Source of the DNA: Chondrosia reniformis
Taxonomy: Eukaryota > Porifera > Demospongiae > Chondrillida > Chondrillidae
Direction: 5' to 3'
Length of the DNA stretch: 64,000 bases
Assembly (NCBI GenBank): GCA_947172415.1
Contig: OX359202.1
Span: 3,322,001 to 3,386,000, forward strand
A model generated the notes under the pieces. The model was not told the origin of the DNA. It did not search any database and worked only from the letters and a program-made list of their open reading frames with translations. The translations under genes and the position numbers were made by a program. Shown here piece after piece: positions 20,911 to 32,011 of this stretch. Each line of letters starts with the position of its first letter. The first letter of the stretch is position 1.

Positions 20911-22620
20911 TGCATTCAGCCTACTCCTCACCCTCATCTCTCCTCTGGAGCAACGCTACCATACAATCTGCAGAAGGAGTACAACAAGGGACCCTTTGGG
21001 GCTCCTTCCTTTCTGTCTGAGCATCCACCGGCTGGTCTCACAGCTGAATTCGGAGTTGTCCCTCTTCTACCTTGATGATGGCACCTTATGAGGAGATGTG
21101 GAGACCCTTTTGACTGACCTGGAAGTGGTGGAGCAAGAGGGGGCAAGAATCGGACTGCAGTTAAACAGGCAGAAATCAGAAATCATCTGCACTGATCCTG
21201 ACACCACAATTTTCGTTCAGTCTTCTCTCCCAGGAGCCTTGGTGGTGGAGCCCTCCACAGCCACATTGCTGGGATCGCCAATTGGAGATGTTATCCCTGT
21301 CTCAGCCACTCTCAAGGCCAAGACCAACATGCTGAAGAGGATGGGTGAAAGGCTGCGTTGCCTGACTGCCCAAGATGCCCTCCTCCTACTGTAGCACTCC
21401 TTTGCTCTCCAAACTCCTCTACAACCTCAGAACAGTACCCTGTTTTCTTTCCCCGGTGTTGCAGGAGTATGACGAGCTCTTAAAATCAACCCTGAGTGGC
21501 ATCACAAACATACACTTCAGTGAGGATGACCCAGCATGGACATAGGCCACACTTCCTGTAAGGATGGTGGGACTAGGTATCCGGAGTGCAGTGCAGCTAG
21601 CACCTTCTGCCTTCCTGGCCTCGGCTTCTGCCACTTCTCACCTTGTCAACCGCATCGTTCCAATCCACCTTCAAGGCTCCCCACTCCCCAACGTGGATGA
21701 CGCCAGTTTTCTGTGGTCCTCAGGCCACAATCAAGTGCTTCCGAAGGCATAGACCAACAACGACAGAAGGCTTGGGATACCCTGAGGGCATCTGCCCTGG
21801 CTGATTCCCTGCTGCAGAATGCACCAGATCCCAGATCATGTGCTCGCCTGCTCGCTTCTACTGCCAAAGAGTCGAGAGCCTGGCTGAATGCTTTGCCCAT
21901 CACATCTCTTGGTCTGTGTACGGATAACGATACCATCAGGGTAGCAACAGGCCTCCGTCTTGGCGCACCCTCATGCAGGCCACATTCTTGCCACCACTGT
22001 GGAGATGAGGTAGACAGCCTTGCAACACAGGGGCTCAGCTGCCGGTGGAGCAAAAGGCGCCTCCATCAACATGTAGCAGTGAATGACATCACAAACAGAG
22101 CCTTGGTTGCAGCCAAAGTACCATCGCGTCTGGAGCCGGTGGGCCTCTACCATACAGATGGCAAGTCCCCTGGAAGTATGGAAAGTTGCTGGTGTGGGAC
22201 GCGACCTGACCCGACACTTTTGCCTTATCCTATTCATCAAGTGCCACCAGGGAGGCAGGAGCTGTAGCAGCTTTGGCAGAAGGGAGGAAGACGGCAAAGT
22301 ATGCCCACCCTAACCCCACACATGCCTTCACCCCAGTGGCCATCTGCAGTTTTCGGGTCACAGACCATTGCTTTCCTAAAGGAGCTGGGTCACCGTTTGG
22401 CTCAAGCATCTGGGGATGAAAGATCTACCACCTACCTCTTCCAAAGGCTGTCTGTGGCAATCCAGCGAGGGAACTCTGTATCAGTTCTGGGAAGCACTGG
22501 CCAGCTGTCTTGCCCAGATTTCTTCAACTACTGAAGCAGTACAAAGGACTGCTAGAGCTATTGACAATGTCCGTTGCATGTGCTGTGTAACTACATTATT
22601 ATTATTATTACTTTTATTTA
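20911..22620 (+). mobile_element. 5'-truncated LINE, probable restriction-like-endonuclease type
   Basis: GC-richer island in the AT-rich array. It starts inside the RT palm and ends with an ATT-type simple repeat (about 22595-22610), like a LINE 3' tail. Confidence 0.75.
20920..22540 (+). pseudogene. LINE reverse transcriptase and C-terminal domain, broken
   Basis: Conceptual translation across several frames gives the RT palm with FYLDDGTL, in which YLDD replaces the commoner FADD. A TGA stop follows almost immediately (near 21088). Then come GLQLNRQKSEI and TLLGSPIGD of the RT C-terminal side. Further on, CHHCGDEVDSLATQGLSC looks like the Cys/His knuckle of restriction-like-endonuclease LINEs, with glutamine where a histidine would be expected. 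A conserved block containing KVPSRLEPVGLY precedes the likely endonuclease region. At least three frame changes and stops show it is dead. The clade is not resolved, and the nuclease assignment rests on architecture, not on clear catalytic residues. Confidence 0.65.
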
Positions 22621-25124
22621 TCAGTTGTAGTACTAGTTGTATATACTTGTTGTTTGGACTGTTTGTGTGTACTAATTGTATGTACTAATTGTATGTACTC
22701 GTTACTAGATTTATGTACATGTTGTATGCACTAGTTGTATGTACTAGCACTAGTTATATTTACTAGTCATAGGTACTGGTTGTGTGTACTAAGTTTATGC
22801 ACTAGTTGTTTGTACTAGTTGTATGTACTAGTTGTAAGTACTAGTTGTATCTAGTATTTATATGTACTAGTTGTGTGTACTAGTTGTATGTGCTAATTGT
22901 AGGTTCTAGTACTAGTTATACCAGATATATACTAGGCAGGTACTAGTTGTATGTACTAGATGTATGTGCTAGTTGCATGTACTCCATATATACTAGTTGC
23001 ATGTACTAGTTATATGGATTAGTTATATGTACTATTTATTTTTACTAGTTATTTGCAATTGTTGTATATAATAGTTAAATTTACTAGTGGTAGGTTCTAG
23101 TTGTATGTACTAGTAACTAGTTCAATGTACTTGTTGTATGTACTACTTGTATGTAGTAGTTGTAGATTCTGGTACTAATTATACTAGGGACTAGGTCGGT
23201 ACTAGTTGTATATGCTAGTTCTTTGTACCACTTGTATGTATTACTTGTTTGTACATGTTGTGTGGACTGGTTGTATGTACTACTAGTGTACACTAGTGGT
23301 ATTTACGCGTTGGATGTACTAGTTGTATGTACTGGTTGCATATACTAGTTGTATCTTTCATTTATATGTTCTATTTTCATGTGTATGAATTAAGTTCTGT
23401 ACTATTTGTATGTACTAATTGTATCCACTAGTTGTATTTATTAGTTGTATGTATTAGTTCTTTTTATTAGTTGTATGTTCTATTTATAATTACTAGTTAT
23501 ATCTGTATGTACTAGTTATATGTAGAAGTTGTTTGTACTAGTTGTAATACTAGTTGTATGCACTAGTTGTATGTACTAGTTGTAGGTACTAGTTGGTGGT
23601 TCCAGTACTAGTTATACAAGGTACTAGGTAGGTACTAGATGTATGGTCTAGATACAAGTAGTATGACCTAGTTGTATATGCTAGTTATATACTAGTTGTA
23701 TGTACTAGTTGTGTGTAATTGTTGTATGTACTAGTTGAAAGTACTATTTATAAGTACTATTTATATGTGTATGTCCTAGTTATATGTAGGTCTTGTGTTT
23801 ACTAGTTATATGTACTAATTGTATAAACTGGTTGTATGTACTAGTTGTATGCACTAATTGTATGGACTATTTATAGGTACTAGTTATATGTGTATGCACT
23901 CGGTATATGGGCTACTTGAGTGTACTAATTGTACGTACTACTTTTAAGTACTGGTTGTATGTACTAGTTGTATATACTAGTTATGTACTATTGTATGTAC
24001 TAGTTGTATGTAATAGTTTTATGTACTTTTTATATATACTAGTTTTATGTTTATACTAGTTGTATGTACTAGTTGTGTGTACTAGTTGCATGTACTTGTT
24101 GTATATACTAGTTGTATGTACTAGTTGTAAAAACTAATTGTATGTACTAGTTTTATGTACTATTAAGTAGTTGTAGGTATTAGTTATATACAAGTTGTAA
24201 GTACTAGTTTATGTACTAGTAACTATCTGTATGAACTGGTTGTATGTACTAGTTAGTTTAACTAGTTGTATGTAGTTATATGTACTACTTGTATGTACAA
24301 GTTGTGTGCAATTTTTGTATATTTATATTTACTAGTAGTAGTTATCCGTTTTATTTACTGGTTGTATGTACTGGTTGTATGTTCTAGTAACTAGATGTAT
24401 GTACTAGTTGTATGTACTAGTTATATGTAGTAGTTGTATGTACTAGTTTTATGTATTAGTTGTATGTACCAGTAACTAATAGTATATATAGGTAATAGTT
24501 TTATGTACAAGTTGTATGTACAAGTTGTATGTACTAATTGTATATATTTACTAGTAACTAGTAGCATGTACTTGTTATATGTACTAATTTTATGCACTAG
24601 TTGTATGTACTAGTAATTATCTGTATGTCCTAGATACATGTAGTTGTAGTGTGTGGTAGTTTAATGCAGTTATATATACTAGTTGTATGTACTAGTATCT
24701 AGTTGTATGTACTAGTTATATGTACTAGTTGTATGTAATAGTTGTATGTACTAGTAACTATCTGTATGTAGAGGAACTAGTTGTATATACTTGTGTTATT
24801 TACCTATTATATGTGCTAGTCGTATGTACTAGTAGTATATTCTAGTTTTATCTATATATTATTTCTATGTATTTGTATGTACTGGTTATATTTACTAGTT
24901 GTTTGTACTAGTTATATGTATTACTTTAATTTACTAGTGGTGTGTAATGTTTCTATGTGCTAGTTACATTTACTAGTTGTAGTCATCCGTTTTATGTACT
25001 AGTTGTATGTACTAGTAACTAGTTTTATATTTAGATACTACTTGTATGTACTAGTTGTATGTACCAGTTTTAGTTTCTAGATACTAGTTCTATATATTAG
25101 TTGTATGTACTGGTTATATGGATG
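22621..25124 (+). repeat. 13-bp minisatellite, block 12
   Basis: Long array; composite AGGTACTAGG motifs occur near 22900-22950, 23160-23205 and 23595-23640. From about 24200 a TAGTAACTAG-type junction between units becomes frequent. Confidence 0.9.
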
Positions 25125-25265
25125 AAAAATCTAAGATACCATTTTCCTACATGCTATATGCCTATTCTGTAAAAAGAGCCTATAGGGGAACTAAACCTAA
25201 AGAGAGCTTTAGATGAAGATACAGTAGTCTTTTCTTCCTTCTTTTCCCTTCTTTCATCTTCTTCT

Positions 25266-25320
25266 CCACTGGGTCAGACAGCCGTTTCTGGGAATTCCAC
25301 CCTTCATCAGTGATCCTGGG
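25266..25320 (-). ncRNA. Hammerhead ribozyme motif in PLE tail, copy B
   Basis: CTGATGA is the complement of 25304-25310 and the GTC cleavage triplet is the complement of 25277-25279. The structure is the same as in the copy at 4875-4926. It lies about 250 bp downstream of the RT stop, where PLE terminal repeats carry hammerheads. Confidence 0.75.
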
Positions 25321-25571
25321 AGTCTTTGTCTTTTTCTTTATCTTGATCTTCTGTGAATCCTTGGCTCTCTATGCTAAATCTAGGGGCCTTATATACACTA
25401 TTTTTGCGCCAAAAGTTAAATAAGGTGTTAACTAAGACACATGATGAAATTTAATTTTATGAAAGGAATGTAGGTCCAATTAACTTTTATGAATTAATTA
25501 TAAATCTATTAGTAATCTTGCTTGTACAGGTAAAACAGACTCAGCATAACTATAGACACAAGTAGGACATA

Positions 25572-28045
25572 TTACGTAAGTCTACCCTTAGGTCTTCTTG
25601 TAGTAACATTTCTTTGGAGGTGGGGTAACACAATATGGGGTAACACAAGACAGTCCTTAAGCATACTAGCTACTTTTTGCTTATACTTGATTCTAACTAG
25701 AGGCTGCCGGGATAGGAAGGTTTTAAAGGTTGATTTAAGCTTAAAGTATTTGTAACCCTGCTTAATAAGCCTACTGCATAACTGCAAACATTTAGCCTGA
25801 AAACTGGAGAAGTCACTACATATTCAAGAATACCTAATTAGTTGTGAAATAAAGACACCATAGGCTGGGGTATTAGGAATATTACAATCTAAATGGGGGA
25901 AATTTACTATATCAAAGTTAAAGTCCTCTCGCTTATCATATACTTTAGTGATAAATTGATTGTTAGTAATGGTTATATCTAAGTCTATAAAGGGGGATTT
26001 TTAGGGCTGGTATTTGTCTTTTTAAGAATAAGTTCTTTGGGGTAAATATCACTAATTGACAGTTCAAAATCCTTGTTGTTAATACATAAAAGGTCATCAA
26101 TATACCTATAAGTATTGGAAAATTTAATAGCTAGGGTGATGTTATCCTTAAGTAGTCCTTTCATAAACTCATACTCATAGGCAAACAGAAAAAGATTAGC
26201 AACTACAGGGGCACAGTCAGTACCCATAGGGATACCTACACATTGCTTAAATACAGAACCGTCTACACATACATAAATGTTGTCAATAAGGTAATTAAAG
26301 AGCTCTACTAAATGAACAGCTGTGACTGCTTTATTGGAGACATTGTTAGACCAAAAGGCTTTATCCTGACAGACTTCTATCAGAGAGTACGGTAGTACTC
26401 TCTATGTAGGGATGGTACGGGTTGTTTCATTTTCCCCATACATTGGTATAGGAGCAAAATTCGGAATTAGGCTGAAAATCGCCAAAACGAGACTATGTAG
26501 AGTTAAATATAGAACAAACATGCTATAAATTGGCCTTGAAGGCAAGCGACCGTGTATCGTTGGCAAATGAACGAACTTTGAAATCTCCCATTTTCGTTTT
26601 CTTCTTCTTCATCTTCTTCTTCTTCTTCATCTTCTTCGCCCGCTGTAACTAAAAAACGAAATAAGCCTTCGGACTACTTCTTAATCGAAATTACTCTAAA
26701 TTTTCCGAGCTGTATTCTTTTGTAGAAGCGAGAGCGATAACGCTATTATTGAGTATGACAGTTTTCATGGCTCAAGAGTCAAGACCTCAATAAATTCGCC
26801 ATTTTAATGACGTCATAATCAGTCGAAGATTGCGAAACCAAAGTGGTTTAAAATACAACGAATTCCTAGCTTATGCTCCATAAAAAGTACAGAAACTAGA
26901 GAACAATAAAAATTTTCTACAAAAATAGTGAAGATGTAGGGATGTCACAAAAAGCATAGAAACAAGAAAGGGATGTTACACAGTGAAGCATTAGCTATGC
27001 ATGAATCCTACAAGCAAGGGTGTTGTGTGATTCATGCATATATAGCTAATGCTTCACTGTGTAACATCCCTTTCTTGTTTCTATGCTTTTTGTGCCATCC
27101 CTACATCTTCACTATTTTTGTAGAAAATTTTTATTGTTCTCTAGTATATTGGGACTTTCTACAGGTATAGGCACTATAAATTAGGTTAGTAATCTTATCT
27201 TTAAGTAGGTTATGGGGGATTGCTGTATATAATGTAGAAAAATCAAAAATAGCTAGCTGGGCTTTTCTAGTGGGTATAGACCTAAGACTATCTAAGACTT
27301 CTAGTGAGTTTTCTACTATCCAAAAGGCATTAACACCAGTATTCCTATATATACCTAGGCAGTATTCTCTAAAATGTTTGAGAATTAGTCTGAGTGCCGA
27401 ATTTAGAAATCTAGAAAGGGGTTTGGTAGTACATTTGTGAGAGGCGGCTATGAATCTGTAGCTGTAAGGGTTCTTATGTAGCTTAGGCATCCAGTAAAAG
27501 GAGGGAAGGTTACACCAGTCTGGTTTAGGTTCTAAGTTCTCTAGTTTTAAGAAATCTATATGTTTCCTAATTAACTGTTGGGGTTCTACTGTACATTTAG
27601 CATAAGTGGAGGTACTGCCTAGTTCTTCATTAATAATTTGTCTATAGTAGGACTGACATGTAAAAATTATAATATTAGAGGCCTTATCGGCAGGGGCTAT
27701 AACATACTTATCATGTAGGTCTGCTAAGAATTTCTTAATTTTAGGGCAAGTAAGGGTCTTCTTGGCTACTGAGGATTTGGTATACGATTTAGACAGCTTA
27801 GAGATCCTATCATTAATTTTCTTAAGTACAGCATTTTCCTACTCACTAAATACAGAAGTAGATACATTTTCTCTACGGGCCCAGGAAATCTTATATTTTC
27901 TAAGACCTTCCTTACACATTTTTAAAGCAGTTACCCAATTAAAGTTATTAGGTTCTCTAAATTTTGGTCCTTTCTTAAGAAGTTTTCTAAGTTTTGGGTT
28001 ACTAACAATACGTAGATCACCTGTTAAAACATGGCCTAGGGGCAT
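25572..28045 (-). pseudogene. Penelope-type reverse transcriptase, split by insertion
   Basis: Reading leftward from 28045, the protein contains an N-terminal Lys-rich region, APADKASNIIIF, then MPKLHKNPYSYRFIAAS and LAIFDFSTLYTAIPH (RT fingers and palm). After the inserted element come VGIPMGTDCAP with LFAYEYEF, the catalytic YRYIDDLLCINN, and the thumb segment RLIKQGYKYFKLK ending at 25572. MGTDCAP and YIDD are characteristic of Penelope-like RTs. A frameshift lies near 25995 and a stop near 27839. No GIY-YIG domain follows the RT, and the 5' side is lost, so this could be an endonuclease-lacking PLE or one with an N-terminal nuclease. Telomere-associated PLEs without endonuclease are known; here that is only a possibility. 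Confidence 0.85.
26380..27144 (+). mobile_element. Dual-hairpin foldback element, copy 2
   Basis: Same family as 8105-8849, in opposite orientation. The left end TCAGAGAGTAC forms a small hairpin with GTACTCTC. The right end is a palindrome with arms at about 26896-27007 and 27029-27144. TA flanks both ends (26378-26379 and 27145-27146). It carries a GAA/TTC-rich tract near 26590-26640 that reads on the minus strand as an acidic peptide followed by an open stretch to a TAA near 26506. It interrupts a PLE reverse transcriptase gene. Confidence 0.8.
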
Positions 28046-29101
28046 GTACTAATTGTGTGTAATTGTTGTATGTACTAGCTATATTTACAAGTTGCAGTTA
28101 CTAGTGGTATGTTCTAGTTCTCTCTTCCAGTTGTATATATAGGTATTAGTTGTGTATACTAGTTGTATGTACTAGTTGTATGTACTAGTTCTATGAACTA
28201 ATAACCTGTCGCATGTATTAGTTATATGTACTAATTCCATGTACTAGTTGTATGAACTAGTTGTATGTACTAGTTGCATGTACTAGTAATTCTCTGTTTG
28301 TCCTACTTGTATGGCCTAGGTGTATATATTAGTTGTATGTAGTTATATGTACTAGTTGTATGTACTAGTTGTGTGTGATTGTATGTACTGGTTATATCTA
28401 CTAGTTGTATATACTAGTTATATATCCTAGTTGTAGTACTTTTGGTATGTATTAGTTCAATGTACTAGTTTTATGTACTCGTTTTATGAAATATATACTA
28501 GTTGTATGTACTAGTTGTATGTAGCAGTTATATGTACTAATTATTTTTATTAATTGTGTGTAAGTGTTGTATGTACTAGATATATTTACTAGTTTTATAT
28601 CCTAGTTGTATTACTTGTAACTTGTCGTAAGTACTAGTTATATGTACTAGTTGTAGGTACTTGTTGTATTTACTATTTGCATGTACTAGTTGGACATGCT
28701 AGCAAGTAGTTGATTAAATAGTTGTATGTACTAGTTGTATGTGCTAGTTGTTTGAACTAATTATTTGTACTGGTTGTATGTAATATTAAGTAGTTGTATG
28801 TATTAGTTATATGTACTAGGTCTATGTACTAGTTTTATGTACTCGTTGTGTGTAGAATTAGTATGTACAAGTTGTATGTACTAGTAACAATCTGTATGTA
28901 CTTGTTGTATGTTCTAGTTGTTTGAACTAGTTGTATGTAGTTATATGTACCATGTGTATGTACTAGTAGTGTTTAATATTTGTATGTATTAGTTATATTT
29001 ACTAGTTGTAGTTATCCGTTTTATATACTAGTTGTAAGCAATAGTTGAATGCACTAGTAACTAGATGTATGTACTAGTTATATGTACTAGTTGTATGTAG
29101 A
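28046..29101 (+). repeat. 13-bp minisatellite, block 13
   Basis: Array joining the truncated PLE to the truncated LINE. TAGTAACTAG-type junctions are common. Confidence 0.9.
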
Positions 29102-31886
29102 TAGGCTGTGGCCTAGGTGCACCAGTGGTGAAGAAAACCGTGGGACAACCAGAATAGGTGATTCCACTGGTGCCTCACAGGTAGATGTACCTGAAGGTAA
29201 TAGCCTTGCTCCAGTCCCCATGACCGGCCAACCAGCCCTATGGACCGAGGAAATGGTTAGGGCACTAATTGATTGCTATGAGCGATCTGAACCCAAAAGA
29301 GGTGGCTATCAGAAGCGTTTAGAGCGGGAATGGCTGAGAAAATACCCACATTTTCCTCAGACCGGTCGAACCCTTGCCTTCCAAGCCAAAAGGAACTTGG
29401 TAGAAGACGGAGTACTGCAAGTAACTGGGAGACGAGATTTAGTTTTGGTTAATGATGCGCCGCAAGGTGCCTCTAGAAGGAGAAGGATCCAAGGGGTGAT
29501 CTGGAACCTTCAGAGGGATAATATCCTCATGGAGCTCTACCGAGAAAGTAAGCCCATGGAAAAGGGGTATACCGAGCGGTTGTACCAGGCTTGGAATGCT
29601 AAAATGCCACACCATAAAACCACAAAGGTAGCGCTAACTACGAGAATTAGCCGAATCCGAAGAGGTCAAGGTCTCTCAAGACTAAATCTCGTGGAACCTG
29701 ACTCTTGTAGTTTAGCCACCCTAACTGGGACTGTGGAGGAAGGTGTGGGAGCCCAGGGGCAAGGGGAGCTTCACCAAGTTCAGGCTGGGACTGAACAAAA
29801 TGGTGAGCTGCCTGCAGCCCCTGTTGAAACTCCTACAAATGATCATCCTATTCCCAGGACAAGTGGCAATGATCAACTGATGCAACTTTTAGGGAAAGCA
29901 AAAGATGCCTGTCTCCGAAAGAAACCTTAAGATTTCTCTGATAAAAAACCCTGTGGGGTGGTGCGATTCAACCATGTTGATACGGCACTGCTTCAGGAGG
30001 CCAATGATTGGGTGGAGAAGGAGTGGCAGGAAGGCCCTAGGTCGGCCTGGCACCTGAACTGCCTAGTCTAATCTGTTGCTATGGCTGTGAGGGGAAAAAC
30101 AACCTACGACTCGCAGCCATGCAACCAGGGAAGGAAATCAGATAATCAGAAGGGAAGTAAGAGACAGGAAGGTCACATAAGTGACAGGAAGGCCAAGGGC
30201 CTTAGGTTTAGAAGACTGCTTGCCTGGTTGGATGTGGAAATAGCGCGTCAACAGAGTAATAATCCTATGACCAAACGCCAGAAAGTACTCCGAAGGAAGC
30301 TTACGAGGGAGTTCCATTCATTAAACCTGAATGTGCTGATCAGAGCTCGGGAACAGACACTGGGGAAACTCAGGGTCTGTACCCTACAAGAGCCAAGATC
30401 GGCTGAACACAGGAAATTCCAGGAACAAAACTACCTTTGGAAAACCCAAAGGAAGTTCCGGATGAATGGCAATGTTCCAACCTCCAATGAAGCTCCCTCA
30501 ATTGAGGTAGTAAGAGACTTTTGGACAAAGATTGTAGGTACTGTTGGTAAGGTCAACAAAGAAGACCCATGGGTGAAAGAATGGCTAAAGGAAACCAAAA
30601 AGAGGGTGGGTAGAACCTCCTCTGAAGGTCCCGATAACATTGATGAGACCAAAAAGAGGAAAGCCTTGAAAAAGGCAAAAAGCTGGTCAGCCCCTGGGAC
30701 GGATGGCATCCACACTTTTGGTGGAAAGCACTCCCCTCTGCACAGTCTTCCTTGGTAGATATACTACGGATGGTGGTGAGCGGAGATCTGTCAGTCCCAG
30801 ACTGGCTTACAAGGTGTCACACTCTACTCATCCCAAAAATGGTGACCTAAAAAGTGCGGCCAACTACCGACCTATTGCGTGTCTCAACACAATGTACAAG
30901 GCTGTCACAGCATACATTGCATCAGAACTACTCACTTACACCTACACTAATGATCTTTTGCCTATGGCCCAAAGGGCCATGAGGAAAGGGAGGTGGGGCT
31001 GTGTGGACTGTCTACTGCTGGATCAATCAATCGGTCTAGATGCCAAAATTATGGGCAAGCCACTTAGTGTGGCATGGATCGATTATGAGAAGGCATACGA
31101 CAGAGTCCCTCACAAGTGGGTGATGAAGGTGCTAAAAACCATCAAGTGCCCAGGTTGGATCCGGAGGTCTATAGAGCTCTTCTCCAAACACTGGGCTACT
31201 GTGCTTGAGTTGAGGACTGCGGGGAAGGTGGTTAGGAGCACCCCTGTTAAATATAACAGGGGACTCTTCCAAGGAGACTCCTTATCGCCACTCCTCTTTT
31301 GTCTGGCCATAGCTCCCATATCCCAAGTTCCTAACAGAACCAAGGGATATACCCTCTGGCATAATGGGGAAAGGAACACCATGTCACACTTGTTGTACAT
31401 GGATGACCTTAAGATATATGCTGGAGGGCCTGATAAACTCAGGGAAGCCATGGAATGTGTGGAAAAAAACCTCAAATGCCATTGGCATGAGGTTTGGAGT
31501 GAGAAAGTGTGGAAGAGCTCACATGCCAAAGGGGAAAGTTCTGGCTGGCCCAGACAATCCTGAACGCAGTGAAGAATCCATAAGGAGCCTTGAAAAAGGT
31601 ACTACTTATAAGTACCTAGGGCTAGAACAACTGTTTGAGGTAGATGACAGCAAGGTCAAAGCTTGCTTGATCAACGAATTGAGGAGGAGACTCCACAAAG
31701 TGTGGGGCTCTCACCTCAATGGTAAGAATGCTGCAGAAGCCTCTAACATGTTGTGTGCCTCTCTATTGAGATACTCTTACCCAGTTTTGAAGTGGACTCA
31801 AAGTGAGCTTCCAAAACCGGACCGAATGGTGAGAAAGATCATGAGAAAGTACCGGTGTCATCACTATTACTCTGCCATTGAAAGAG
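29102..31886 (+). mobile_element. Myb/RT/RLE LINE, copy 1 (truncated at both ends)
   Basis: Highly similar to the longer copy at 35135-39479 (I estimate well above 90 percent by eye). It starts at the equivalent of 35324 and stops within the RT C-terminal region, where it joins a half-palindrome of the foldback family at 31887. Confidence 0.9.
29120..31886 (+). pseudogene. LINE polyprotein, copy 1: tandem Myb-like domains and reverse transcriptase
   Basis: The N-terminal part has two Myb/SANT-like modules: the first from LWTEEMVRALIDCYE through WLRKYPHFPQ, the second from VIWNLQRDNILMELYRE through YQAWNAKMPHH. Both are probably DNA binding. The RT begins near SAPGTDGIH and continues through PIACLNTMYKAVTAYIA, RIDYEKAYDRVPHKWV (with W for R here), GLFQGDSLSPLLFCL and the catalytic LLYMDDLKIYA. 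The frame is broken by a TAA at 29928, a frame change near 30715-30760 and another at an A7 run (31463-31469). This copy keeps the Myb1 region that is damaged in the other copy. The C-terminal zinc knuckle and endonuclease are absent. Confidence 0.85.
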
Positions 31887-32011
31887 CAAGGGTGTTGTAT
31901 GATTCATGCATAGCTAATGCTTCACTGTGTAACATTCCTTTCTTGTTTCTATGCTTTTGTGCCAACCCTACATCTTCACTATTTTTGTAGAAAATTTTTA
32001 TTATTCTCTTG
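31887..32011 (+). mobile_element. Half-palindrome of the foldback family (copy 4)
   Basis: Only the outer arm of the long hairpin is present, starting within its loop (CAAGGGTGTTGTATG) and ending TTCTCTTG next to TA. The inner arm and the rest of the element are missing, and the left neighbour is LINE coding sequence. Confidence 0.8.

Larger units (their letters stand above)
25125..28045 (-). mobile_element. Penelope-like element with hammerhead motif, interrupted by a foldback element
   Basis: Minus-strand PLE. The 5' side (28045) is cut by minisatellite and the 3' end at 25125 is the same terminus as in the truncated copy at 4731. A 765-bp dual-hairpin element sits inside the RT at 26380-27144. 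Confidence 0.85.

Noticed and set aside
20934..22297. Several minus-strand open frames opposite the LINE at 20911-22620.
   Set aside because: They are antisense shadows of the LINE coding sequence without recognisable motifs.
26973..27170. Short plus-strand open frame across the foldback palindrome.
   Set aside because: It reads through both palindrome arms and the PLE junction, and is explained by the inverted repeat.
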